This document shows positions 12,442 to 23,042 of a stretch of DNA of 32,409 bases, piece by piece. Location of the stretch: the NCBI GenBank assembly GCA_009103225.1, contig RHPI01001616.1:211777-244185 (forward strand), in the 5' to 3' direction. The notes under the pieces are model-generated. The model did no database searches. It worked only from the letters and a program-made list of their open reading frames with translations, and was not told the origin of the DNA. Position 1 is the stretch's first letter, and the number at the start of each line of letters is the position of its first letter. The translations under genes and the position numbers were made by a program. The stretch is from Chlorokybus atmophyticus (taxonomy: Eukaryota; Streptophyta; Chlorokybophyceae; Chlorokybales; Chlorokybaceae).

Positions 12442-13978
12442 ATGCATTCAGGTGGGATGGCGGCGGCATCGGCGGCGGCGGCGCCAGGTGAGGAGGCCGA
12501 GGCGGTGGTGACGTGGGAGGATCAGAAGGCGATCAATGCGTTCGGGCAGCTGAACAGCCGCCTGCAGGAGCTCATAGAAGACATCGCTGTAAGATAAACA
12601 ACAGGCACTGTTTTCGCTCTTTGACTTGTGGTGTGAGCTTTCCGCACAAATTGTTACAAGGTTATATCTTGTGTGTACGCAGATTAGTTATGTTGCTTTG
12701 TGTACTTAATGTTCGTTGCAATGTGCGGCGTGCAAAGTGCTTTGAGCATGCATTTTGCGCAGCTACTTTGAAGTTTTGCGTGAAGTACCTTGTGATGTTC
12801 ACATTGCACGACACGGCCATATGAGCATCACAAGGTATTTCATGCCTGTAATTTCATTTTGTGCTACATGCGGCTATTCTTGGTATAGTGTTGCACGTGA
12901 TCACTTCAAGGAAGTGCTGTGAAAGCTTCAGTTTCATCACTACCGGCCAGAGCTCGCGTGTGCGTTGTACTCTGCTGCGCTGTATACTTTTCTTTTGTTG
13001 GTTTCTTGCCACAAACAGCCACATGCACATGCACACGCGTATGCAACTGAACTCGCTCTCACACCAGGACAACCACCTAAGCATACGCGTAGCGCACACT
13101 TACTCTCACACTTGCGCACACGCGCACATGCACAAACACGCGCGCGTGCGTGCGCACAGTAACAGGCACAGGCATGTACACGCAAGCGTGCACGCGTGCG
13201 CATGCACAGATTTTCGCTCTTGGCGCATGCACGCATGCATGCGTGCGCGTGCATGCATGCGCGCGCATGCAGGCATGCACGCCCGCTTGCGCACCCACAT
13301 GTGTGCTCGCAGGCCAAGAGGAGGGAGATTGAGGCATTGGACGATGCCAGCAACGAGCTCATGCTTGCGGACGAGGGCGAGGGTGTGAGACTCCTCGTGG
13401 GGGAAGCCTTTGTCACTGTAAGCAAGAATGATGCTCAATGAATCATTGTTGACTGAATGCGCATACACTGCACCATACATGTTACTACTTTGCTCTCCCA
13501 GTGAAATATGCCATTTCTTAACACTGTTGCAGCTGTATTTTGCAACTGATGTCCTATGCTGTGCTACCATTCTCCACATAACTACATACCATCAATTGGA
13601 GCTATACTAACCATCATGCACGCATGTTTCATTCTGAGGTACAGTATCATAATTCATATCACGTTGGATCAACTCAGTATACTGGATTCGTATCGGTGAT
13701 TACACGGCATTGTGTCACTTGATGCAAGCTGTTACGCACTGTACCATGCTGCCAAAAGCTATGTTTACCTGCTTTGTAGCATACCATGTTGTACTATGGC
13801 ATGCTGTCATTGACTTGATACAGTGCACACGCAATATGATGCATTTGCCACATAACACTGACTCATAGCGCTATTTTACATCACAATGTCACAGTTGCGA
13901 ACACATCCACGCACGCAGGCGCACGTGCACGTGCACGCTAGTGCGCACGCTAGCTTGCATATGTGTGCGCACGGGCAT

Positions 13979-14011
<33 letters not shown>

Positions 14012-14201
14012 CGTACACACACACACTCCCCAGGTCAGCGCCGACGCTGCCGAGTCGCGTTTGTCCGAGCTTAAGGAGGAGGCTGAGCGCGAGGTCGCGC
14101 GTATGGAGGAGGAGGCCGAGGGGGCCCGGGAGCGCATGGCGCAGTACAAGCACAGGCTGTACGCCAAGTTCAAGGACGCTATCAACCTGGAGGCGGACTG
14201 A
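12442..14201 (+). CDS. PFDN4: Prefoldin subunit 4
   Basis: Three exons: 12442-12588, 13313-13417, 14034-14201; 139 residues, near the usual 125-135. Prefoldin is a hexameric cytosolic chaperone that delivers unfolded actin and tubulin to CCT; subunit 4 is beta-type. After an Ala-rich start (MHSGGMAAASAAAA) come VTWEDQKAINAFGQLNSRL (family: VTWEDQQNINKFSRLN), the first coiled coil, then ASNELMLADEGEGVRLLVGE (family: AGNELILADE...F.IG..F). The second coiled coil leads to LYAKFKDAINLEAD, matching the conserved LYGKFKDSINLE end. A second Met at codon 6 could also start. Both introns are phase 0 and both carry long CA/CG tracts. Confidence 0.96.
13018..13312. repeat. Long alternating purine-pyrimidine tract, PFDN4 intron 1
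   Basis: Nearly 300 nt of CACATGCACACGCG, then CATGCATGCGTGCGCG palindromic units, running right up to the acceptor at 13311-13312 and replacing the usual pyrimidine tract. Confidence 0.85.
13904..14028. repeat. Alternating tract with (ACGC)n core, PFDN4 intron 2
   Basis: CACGCACGCAGGCGCACG followed by about eight perfect ACGC/GCAC units (13979-14012) and (AC)n, ending a few bases before the acceptor. Confidence 0.85.
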
Positions 14202-14513
14202 TTTGGGGGGGGGGCAAGGAGGGTGGGTGTGGGTGTGGGTGTGGTTGGAGTGTTGGAAAGCACAACTGCTGTTGCTTCATAGGAATCACACATACTGGGG
14301 AATACCTAAATTGAAATGCTGCGATGATGTGCCTCAGTCTGTGCTGGTGTATATGCTCTGCGTGTGCGTGTTAGACAGAGCATGAGCTGTTAGGTAGTAA
14401 GCTGGCTGAAGGGATCTGCTAAGGGGTAGTCTTGCATGTCAATGGACAAGCATAGCACATTACATTTGTGACTTGGACTTTGCACGCCGTAGCACACATG
14501 CATGCTGGTGTGA

Positions 14514-14682
14514 CTAACGGGGTAGGGAGTTGGTGTACAAGACAAGCGCGACAATGTTGTAGGCATGCATTTCAACGCCATGCATCACATGCAGTCAATC
14601 TCACGCACCTCCATGCCGCACACATGCATGCGACCACCGGGCTCAATCTGTGTTAGGTAGGGTTAAGAGTAGCCCGGTGGTG
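14514..14682 (+). repeat. Dispersed element, copy 2, with terminal inverted repeat
   Basis: CTAACGGGG at 14514-14522 and TAGCCCGGTGGTG at 14670-14682. CCACCGGGCT (14634-14643) is the exact inverse of AGCCCGGTGG (14671-14680), giving a 10-bp stem with a 27-nt loop at the right end. Confidence 0.5.
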
Positions 14683-14932
14683 AGTTAGTGTGGTGAAGTG
14701 TTGGCATGAGATTGCATGTGCCGTGTGCTGCTGATGTAGCATACTAGTCCTTATACACATGCGCGCTGTAGAGGACGCGGCAACTAGCACGTAGCACGCC
14801 ACTTGCCTTGTGAAATGTACCACACCACCTACTGTATCAGCATCATGTGGGTTTACCCATTGCAAACACAAACATACCCATGCAAACACACATGTAGCAT
14901 ACTCTGTATCCACCACTTCCTTTTCCTGCGCA

Positions 14933-15081
14933 CTGCATAACTATATAGCAAGCACCGAGAATTGACCTTGTACAATTGCTGTACTCAACTAGGTGACAAT
15001 CTGCATAAATATATAGCAAGCACCAAGTATAGTCATTGTACAATTGCTGTACTGAACTCCTCCTCTCAACTAGGTGACAAT
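14933..15081. repeat. Direct tandem duplication (68 and 81 nt)
   Basis: Unit 1 (14933-15000) and unit 2 (15001-15081) both start CTGCATAA, share ATATAGCAAGCACC and TGTACAATTGCTGTACT, and end CAACTAGGTGACAAT. Unit 2 has about 13 extra bases before its end. A hairpin, TAGGTGACA/TGTCACCTA (15071-15091, 3-nt loop), closes the array. Confidence 0.8.
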
Positions 15082-15294
15082 CTGTCACCTACAATACATC
15101 TACAACAGCCCCCTTGCCCACAACATCACATTTCACTTACACGGAACTATAACATACACTAGTGACAGCATGGCAGTTGTTGCTTCAACACACTTCTCTC
15201 ACTCCTAGCCTCCCACCCAATAGGGCCCTATCGTTGGCACGTTGCTACATATAAGCGCCTGTGTATACGTGTTGTATGCAAGTATGCACCCATG

Positions 15295-15880
15295 TCACTC
15301 CACCACAGCCCCCACAACCCTCAGCTCCGCATGTGGACATATCGTCCTCATCGCCAACCTCGTGCTATCCGCATGTCTGACCGGCGCATCACTTCTTTCA
15401 ACCAACACCGCGCGGTCGATATTGGCGTAGTCCCCGCCGCCGGATGTGACGAAAGATATCAAAGTGGCCTGCAAGGGAGGGAGAGAAGGGTTGAAGGCGG
15501 CGCACTCGATGTAAGAACCAGCGGAGAAGAGACCGCCGCGGGATTGCAACACCATGCCTGTGAGAGAAAAGAGGGTGAGAGGAGGAGGAGAGGAAGGGGA
15601 GACCTGTCAAAGGACAGGGCGAGCACATGTGATGGTCGGTTGCAGATATTGTCAACAACGACAACAGCAAAAACTTTGTAACAAGCAATCATCCTGAAAA
15701 GGTGTGAACATGCTTTGCCACGAACATTATACCACCGTCATAACTACAATGCATGTGTGCATTCGAACACACATGTGCACGCGCGTTGTGGCATGCAAAG
15801 CTTGCGTTTGCAATTTGTGTTCTATGCCAAGTATGTCAATGACACCACGCAACACCACATACACCTGCACATGTGCTGTC

Positions 15881-15925
<45 letters not shown>

Positions 15926-18286
15926 NNNNNNNNNNNNNNNNNNNNNNNNNNNNNNNNNNNNNNNNNNNNNNNNNNNNNNNNNNNNNNNNNNNNNNNNNNN
16001 NNNNNNNNNNNNNNNNNNNNNNNNNNNNNNNNNNNNNNNNNNNNNNNNNNNNNNNNNNNNNNNNNNNNNNNNNNNNNNNNNNNNNNNNNNNNNNNNNNNN
16101 NNNACCCCACTCTCCCCACCCTCCACCCTCATCCCGTTCTCCCTCTTCTCCAGCAACAGAGATGTTCTCTTGCCCTCTGATTCGTGTAATAGATCCAAAG
16201 GTCCGAACCGGTGCGGCAGGAGTAAGGGGAGTGTCGAGGGTGACTTGTTGTACACGAGGAAGCGGAGGTGCTGGGAGGAGGAGAGCTCGCCAACAAACTG
16301 GCGGCAGTGGCCGCAGGGGGCGTGGGAGACGGCCACCACACGGAGGCCCTGAAGGGAGAGAGAAGGGAAAGATTGTTGTTGTGATTATTATTGATGTTGT
16401 CAGTGTTGGTATTAGTAATGACGGTGATGATTTTGGTCTGTTCAGAGAGCAAGATGGACTGATGCATCTGCGGTGCGTGAGGATTTGTCAGGAGGAAAGT
16501 TGTAGTGATGGACGATAGACTGTCGACACGCGCGCGCACGGTCACACATGCCCACTCTCTAACTGCCCACCAACACACTGTGCGTGCGTGTGTGCGCGGG
16601 GGGGGGGGGNGGGGGACATGTACGTGCGCAGATACACCCGCGGCAAATGCATGCGCCATGCGCTTGCGAATATGCGCACGCACGCATGTGATAGCGAGCA
16701 AGCGTGCGGTCGAGTGAGCGTGCATGAGCGCGCGCGCGCGCATGCACAAGCACATGTCGCACATATCCTCTCATGCTACAGTCACCGCGACAACCGAAAC
16801 ATCACAACAAGGCAACAGCAACCGCACCACCACAGACCGTATCACACACAGCATACTGTCATTTCATAACACTTCACCTCTTCACCATGAATGAGCGCGT
16901 TCTGCACGAGGAACTGCTCCGCGTGCACCGAGTTGCTGAGCGGGAGGCCCGGAAACTCCAGATTCACGCCCACGTACAAGCGGCCGCTGTCGCCCAAACC
17001 CACCGCACCCACCCTAATAGTGTGGACAGTGACACCATGAGTAATGATACTGTAACACTAACATGATGATGTCTTGGTCACACTGTTACTGGCAGTAGTT
17101 ACATGCAGGTGTGATGTAGTCAGCAGCTGTGACAATGACTGTTATGTTATCAGCATAGAGCAATTTGACCGTGTTGCCGTTGTGTAGGAGCACAAACGGT
17201 GCAATGATAACCCATAACTTACACAGCAAAAAGACAACATAAAAACACAACATAGAAGAGACAAACTGCTGGTAGCACAGAATAGAGTGCGTGAAACAGG
17301 ACCCGTCACCAAAATCATTCACAAAACACAAAATCGGCAATGGACACACAACACAACTGAGTTTATGTTCTGCAGTTGTGAAGACTGGTGCAGTACACAC
17401 GTAAGACGAAAAGCAATAACACGCAACAATCCATATAGAACGAGGCACTATAGACTGCAACTGTTGCATCGGCTAATACCGCTTGGCACATGTCAACTAT
17501 ACTTTCACCCTGTGCAAGAGAATGTTCAATTAATAAAGTTTGCAGGGGCAAATGTGACAGGATGATACTGCTCGCGGGTACACGGATGGTTGCCAAGCCG
17601 GCAGCCACCAAGGTAAGTAACCGTAGTTTATTGAGATGATGATAAACATAATGTAAAGAGGAAAACTATCATTCACCACAATGCAGTACCGATACCGATG
17701 CAATATCCACACGCACATGGCAATGCATAATTGAAATACAATCCTTTTGAAGTCGTCAGGGCTGATTTTGCTCTTTGGATCTTGCCCTTTGATTTTACTG
17801 ACTGTTTGCGTTTGGCCAGCATTGTTGTTTTTACTTTATCAAGCATTGACTAATTCACCACCATGAGTATGTTCAAACGACAGTAATTACTGTACTAAAC
17901 ATAGCCACGTAGCGCAATTGTGCTTGAACATAGCGACGCAATTGTGAATTGGCACAAATGCATATGTGCGCGTGCGTGTGCCTCATACCACACCTGAAAT
18001 TGCTGATTGGCGGCCTGGCTAGCGCCTGTGCGTCCGGCAGCATCGCCAGCAGAAGCTTCTCAATGCCAGTATAGCCTTCTCCCCTATCACCATCATCATC
18101 ATCAACACCATCAATGCCATTATCTATACCATCAGTCTCAAACCCTAACGCCGCCGCCCTGGCCTTCGCCTCCGCCGCCTCCAGCATGAACACACCCGGC
18201 ACGCCAGGCAGCCCGTTGACCCCGCCCCCGCCGCCGCCACCATCCCGGCCAGTCATACAAACAACCCGCGGATAGGTACCACTCAC
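15295..18286 (-). CDS. CDA: Cytidine deaminase (plant type), interrupted by an assembly gap
   Basis: Visible exons on the minus strand: 18286-17994, 17013-16878, 16348 to the gap edge at 16104, and 15557-15295. The enzyme deaminates cytidine to uridine in pyrimidine salvage. Exon 1 has a variable acidic insert, then LARPPISNF. Exon 2 reads [17 protein letters not shown] and SNSVHAEQ, with zinc ligand His128 and catalytic Glu130. Exon 3 has [10 protein letters not shown] with zinc ligands Cys155 and Cys158, then LLPHRFGP. The last exon holds the C-terminal pseudo-catalytic half ([18 protein letters not shown]). The linking exon (family block like SYAPYS..PSG) is not visible and probably lies in the N gap at 15926-16103. 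The exon 3 donor is also lost there. The start at 18286 is the longest option; a Met in the FMLEAAEAK context is an alternative. Confidence 0.88.
15882..15925. repeat. (CA)n microsatellite abutting the gap
   Basis: Pure CA dinucleotide run ending at the N gap; the likely cause of the assembly break. Confidence 0.9.
15926..16103. other. Assembly gap (178 N)
   Basis: Run of N inside the cytidine deaminase gene, between a CA repeat and exon 3. Confidence 1.
16525..16760. repeat. Alternating tract with poly-G, cytidine deaminase intron 2
   Basis: ACACGCGCGCGCACGG and GTGCGTGCGTGTGTGCG stretches with a poly-G run holding one N (16598-16615), then ACGCACGCATG and GAGCGCGCGCGCGCATGC. It fills the middle of intron 16349-16877. 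Confidence 0.8.
17014..17993 (-). other. Cytidine deaminase intron 1 (980 nt)
   Basis: GT-AG, phase 2. Short alternating tract (CATATGTGCGCGTGCGTGTG) at 17959-17981 near the donor. No other structure or coding content recognised. Confidence 0.75.
18140..18148. promoter_or_regulatory. Telo-box AAACCCTAA inside cytidine deaminase exon 1
   Basis: Perfect telo-box that falls within the proposed coding exon. If translation actually starts at a later Met it would be promoter or 5' UTR, as in neighbouring pairs. Confidence 0.35.
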
Positions 18287-18656
18287 AATGCCGCCACCAC
18301 CGCCGCCGCTTTGGCCTGGTCTGGCCTGGCTATCGGCCCAACGGCGGCTAACGCCTAACTAAACGGTTCAGCCAGGTTCAACTGATTGGGTAAACCAATG
18401 TGAACTTGAGTCCAGTCAGCTTGACGGAGAATGCCAGACTTCGCGTCAAACTACAAAAGCATCTAGCTTTTTCGCTAACTGGGTTTTACTGCGATTTGCA
18501 GCAAATCGCTCTGATAATTTCAATCAGAGCTGAAAACAACTTCAACCAAATTGAAGCAAAATCACTGCATGAGGATTTTGCTGTGTGTAGGCCTACCCAA
18601 CGACAAGCATGGTAGGTGTGCTGGCTGTGATGTAGATAGCTGCCACGGCGAGTACA
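18287..18656. promoter_or_regulatory. Divergent promoter, cytidine deaminase / AsmA-like gene
   Basis: 370 bp. Holds two inverted repeats in tandem: GCGATTTGC-A-GCAAATCGC (18491-18509) and CTCTGAT/ATCAGAG (18509-18529, 7-nt loop). These could be paired protein-binding sites or small stems. Confidence 0.45.
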
Positions 18657-21600
18657 ATGGCCAGTTGTCTGCAGCTTCCCCGCCTGCTGGCTTGCTCGTC
18701 TGGGGCCCTCCGCGTGCTGCGCTCCCGGACCACGCTGCCTCCGACGCCGCCGCTGCTGCTGCGCCAAAGGTAAGCTTGCCATGCTTGCCATGCCAATTGA
18801 CACAACCATGGCCAGCCATTACAAGCATAATGCTTGTAGGCTATGCTCGAGCGCCAGCATGCCGCAAGAATTGTCAAACTGATAAGCGTGGCAAGCATGC
18901 TTGCGATTTTGGCTGGCCGGTCGTCAGCATGCTTGGCAATAGGCATGCGTCATGACCATGCTTGTCATGCCTCAAGCATGCTTGACGCATGCTTGTGTCT
19001 GGGATGGCCATGCTTGTGATGTATGGCATGCCCATACTACTCTTACAAACATGGCAAGCATGCTTGTAGGAGTGCTTGTTATCCAGCAGCATTGGATGAA
19101 GCATTGCTTGCAAACGCCATGAAGCTTGCTGCAAGCTCCAATTGTTAGCGTACACTCCCTTAAAACTGTCTGTCTGTGCAATTGTGTGTCTCGGCAGTGA
19201 GTCCCTCAGTTTGTTTGCGTCTGCGCCTCGCTTGCCAGCAGCCAGCGAATTTTCAAGGCAGCCCCTGCAAGTGAGTGAGCTCTGCTGTAACTTGTTGTTT
19301 GCTGCACACTGTGCTTGCTGGTTGGCTTGTGTGGAGCTTGAGCTGACAGCCATGGGTGTGTGCATACTCTGTGTGTGTTTTGTTGTACTTTGTTCAGTAG
19401 AGCAGCAAGCAGTGGTTTCAGAGCGGATCTGCCAGGAGGTTTAAGCCCTTGGCAGCGGCGGTCGGCGGACCTGGAGGAGGGGGCGGAGCAGTAGGAGGGG
19501 GAGGGGGCGGAGGAGGAGGAGGAGGAGGAGGGCGTGGAGGAGGAGAGGGTTCTGATCAGCTTGGAGGCGGCAGATCTGAGTACGGCTGCTTTGGTGTGCT
19601 TTGCTGCATGCGTGCGTTGTGCAAGGGTGTGCATATGGTCCATACAATGTCAATGTTCAGTGCAATACAGCATTGTGTGTTACTGTAAGTTACTTTCAGC
19701 TCATGCTGTATCAGCACAATGCTGCTACCACATGCTCGAAGTACATGCATGTGGCACATTTCGTGTACGCGTATTGTACGATGAGAAGCAGCATTCGCTC
19801 ACAGTCTCCAACCAGCCCAGAAGCCATAGCCATTGTCACCTTTCAACGCACAACACTATATATTGCACAAGCAACGTGACCCATGAATTGCAAAACTTGG
19901 ACAAGTTGTTGCTCGTGCAGTCACGAGTTGTGTGAGGCATCAGAGAAGCACTTATTCTGTCAAGGGTGTGTCTTTGTTGGGATTTCATTGTTCTCTGCCT
20001 ACATCGTAATTCAACAATCTGTTCTTGCAGGCCCGGTGGCTGGTTTCTGCACGTGGGCAAGATGATATTGCAAGCCTTGCTCTTCGCCGCAGCGGGGCTC
20101 GCCCTGTTTATAGCGGCAATACCTGCGTTGCTGTCGAGCCCATGGGCCGTGAACATACTGCTTTCGTACCTCAATAACACAATACCAGGTGAGCCGACGA
20201 GCTTGTGAAGGAGAGTTATACAACATGTCACAGGCTGATGTGTGTGCATGCGTATCAAAACTATGAAGGCATTGCTGTATGGGGTGTTGATCACACGCAT
20301 ATGGACACGCATACACTCATGTACACACGTGCGCACACGCACACGCACACGCACACGCACACGCACATGCAAACATGTTGTCGCTGGCTATCATGCAGGT
20401 TCTATCAAGGTGGAGAAGGCGACCATATCATGGGGAGACCAGCTTAAGCTCTTCAACATTACTATCTTCGGGCCCGATGGAGTAAAAGCTGCCACCATAG
20501 AGTCGATACAGACCGCAGCAAAGCTTTGGGAACTCGTCACACGCAGGAAGAGCCTAGGTACAAGAACTCAACATCAGACATGCATCATGTGATGATCAAC
20601 ACCTGTACGAAAATTACTTATGTTTACAGGTGGATCGGTGATCAAAAACCCTACGCTGGACCTGTCTTTGAACCTGGATGACCAGCCCAGGCTGCTGGCG
20701 GCCGTGTACGAGTCATCTGCGACGGCATCAAAGCCTCCAGCGAGCGAAACGCCGCCGCCGCCCATGAAGCAGCAAACTGGCACGCTCCCACTTGTTGCCA
20801 ACATCAACTTACCGGACGCACCCATCGTATTCCAGGTCTGTTCTCAAGTCCATGCCAGGGCTGTTGTCAACTATGCTATGCTCTGCTATGCTGTGCTATG
20901 CTAGTTGCATGGTATGCTCATGTTAACCTCCGCTCAGCTATGTTGGACGTATGTTGTGCTATGTCTCTATGCCATGCTATGCTAAGCCAAGCTATGCTCC
21001 ACACCTCTATTGTGCTATGCATTGCCTTGGTTGAGTTGCTAGACGACGTAAGGGTTAGATGGGCGACTTCTCAAACCCCCAACAACGCTGGAGAGGGTGC
21101 CAATTAAGATTGAACGGCATGCAGACCACATGACGGGCAATTCCAACACGATGACCAACAAAGCACTCAAAGACCTGGCATATCGCCTCGGCGCTGAACT
21201 GGCCGAGATGATGGCTTATCATCTCGGCCACTTACTGCCGAGGTTATGAGCCAACTCTGACAGTACTTTGTACGTCGCGGTGTTGTCATTGCCCGTCATG
21301 TCGTCCGCGAGTTGCTCATTTCCCTTTCCACCCTTTTTAGCGTTGCAATAATTTCAGTGTGTCTGGACCCAGGTCACACTCTCGCAATGCTTGGCGTCTT
21401 TGATAGCATTGACTTGGAATGAACCGTTTCAGGGAGGCTCATTGATCATGCCGGTTGAAGCCATCGATTGTCTAGGGGATGGTCCAGTGATCCTTGACGT
21501 GACAATTGGGCCGCCCGGGACGCAGCTTGAGGACGAGGCGGCGCATGTGAGCTCTGAGCTGTCGACGCAGGACAAAGCCATCGCCTGGTTCAAGAGCTGG

Positions 21601-23042
21601 CTTGGGTTTCGCCGGCCGCTGTTCGCGCGACTCTCGACCAAACACTCCAAGATGGAAGTCTCTGGAAGCATCGACTTTAGCGGGATCGTGTACACAGACA
21701 AGCCTGTGCGCGCAAAGGTACGAGCTGCATTGGCACTGACTACATTATGCGAGCTCGTGCAGGTGTCATGCTCCATGCGGTGTATTGTCAAACACTATCT
21801 GCATTCACTTGTTGTCCATGACCACACATAACAGGCTTGTCAATGCATGTTGGCGTTTATAAGCAGTGTCGGTTCCTCACACCTACCAACAGATCCACCA
21901 ACTCACAAATATGTATGGGCTTGGTCTTGATGGTCATACAAGCCGTATCCTGTACATCTGTCTTGCCTTCTCCTTTTGCAGCAGGCTATTGATGCTCACA
22001 AAACCAAATCTGTGGTTGTGCGATGCAGCTGGACGTGACGACGCCTCTTTGTCGGACAGTCCTTGCGAAGGTCAATCCTTTGCTTTCAGATGCGGTCTCC
22101 GTGGACCCGCACTGGGGCGAGCAGATGCAGGTGTTGGTGAAGCCCGAGGGTGGGATGATCCCCTCCACCATGTACAAGGCCAGGATCCTGCCCATGCGGC
22201 TGGTCATCGAGCAGGGCAGTCTCATCAGCAACGCCCTCAACATGCTCAATGCCAAGTCGGCCGCACACGGGCCCACCACAACTATGATGACGTCCGCAGT
22301 CCACGCAGAGTATCACTCACAATCAGGACTTGTAACTTCCTCTCGCCTGGACGTGCGCGTGGCAGGTATGTTGGATGCATCTCATGATGGATGCATCGCA
22401 TGTTCATGACCTGGTTGTGCATTGCAGTAACCAGGACTGAGTTGCTGTTAATTGTGGTGCAGATGCGGTGCAGTTGGCGGCGTGGGGTGAGACCGACTTG
22501 AACACGAGGAAGATCAGCATGACGCTGGGAGTGCCAGCGTACTCGCTGCGGAGATGGACGGGCGTGAAGAACTTGCCCGAGGACTACGTCCTTCAGGTAA
22601 GGAATACATGCCCCTTACCTTGTCAAGTTGTACTTTTTCTCTAGTGACCGCTCAGCCCGACACACATTGTACAGAGCATCAAATGGTGTATGAGTGTATA
22701 GGTGCATCTGGGTGGGACTTTGGACCAGTACCGTGTGGACTGGGGAAAAGCAGCAAAGCAGGTGCTGGTTACTCCTTGCATGCTTTCATTATCTTGATGC
22801 ACAGCATAACCAACCCTACAAAGCACATACGGTTGGGCACAACTGCCGGCGAATAACTACTTACACAACTCCGTTTTACTTGCCAGATTGCTGGACTTGT
22901 GCTTAGAGGCGATGAGCGTCCGCGAAGTAACGACCTACTCGGGAACCTTCTCACTGCGGGAAAGATACTGGCGCCGTCCCTCGAGGAAGGCACGAAGGCA
23001 CCCCCGCCCACTCTGCCTCACCCTTGGGAACAGGAGTACTAG
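18657..23042 (+). CDS. Organelle-targeted single-pass membrane protein with AsmA-like extended domain (unrecognised)
   Basis: Ten exons: 18657-18769, 19198-19270, 19422-19579, 20031-20188, 20399-20557, 20630-20835, 21433-21717, 22029-22365, 22463-22596, 22887-23042; 592 residues, all junction phases consistent. Residues 1-60 form an Arg/Leu/Ser presequence (MASCLQLPRLLACSS...). Then come a poly-Gly linker (about 75-100) and one membrane helix (about 126-149, ILQALLFAAAGLALFIAAI), followed by about 440 residues of beta-rich sequence. Features such as SIKVEKATISWGDQLKLFNI, VIKNPTLDLSLNL, a segment LDVTTPLCRTVLAKVNPLL and repeated LxVxxP pieces recall AsmA/TamB-type bridge proteins, including planctomycete hypothetical proteins. 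That assignment is pattern memory only. No catalytic motif is seen. The targeting compartment (plastid or mitochondrion) cannot be decided. A small extra exon in the 597-nt intron 6 is possible. Confidence 0.75.
18780..19066. repeat. Octamer array CATGCTTG (8 copies)
   Basis: CATGCTTG begins at 18780, 18896, 18928, 18957, 18977, 18988, 19009 and 19059, all in the same orientation within intron 1 of the AsmA-like gene. Several copies are embedded in the palindrome CAAGCATGCTTG. Confidence 0.8.
20293..20376. repeat. Alternating CA/CG tract, intron 4 of the AsmA-like gene
   Basis: ACACGCATATGGACACGC followed by (CACACG)n, ending about 20 nt before the acceptor at 20397-20398. Confidence 0.85.
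20870..21005. repeat. TATGC-type pentanucleotide repeat
   Basis: Two clusters of CTATGCTATGCT units in intron 6 of the AsmA-like gene, separated by about 40 nt. Confidence 0.7.
21121..21308. repeat. Large foldback (inverted repeat) with coding-like arms
   Basis: Arms of about 85 nt around a 5-nt loop (GGCTT, 21213-21217). Perfect segments: ACATGACGGGCAAT (21128-21141) / ATTGCCCGTCATGT (21288-21301), CCTCGGC (21186-21192) / GCCGAGG (21237-21243), and GGCCGAGATGAT (21201-21212) / ATCATCTCGGCC (21218-21229). The 44 nt between the first two segments match at 27 positions. It lies in intron 6 of the AsmA-like gene. Confidence 0.85.

Larger units (their letters stand above)
14202..15294. other. 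Tail-to-tail spacer, PFDN4 / cytidine deaminase
   Basis: About 1.1 kb. A G10 run (14205-14214) and GGTGTG repeats follow the PFDN4 stop. The spacer also holds dispersed element copy 2 and a direct tandem repeat at 14933-15081. No gene seen. Confidence 0.7.

Noticed and set aside
13979-14012. Possible CRISPR-like or minisatellite array
   Set aside because: It is a simple ACGC tetranucleotide run with no spacers.
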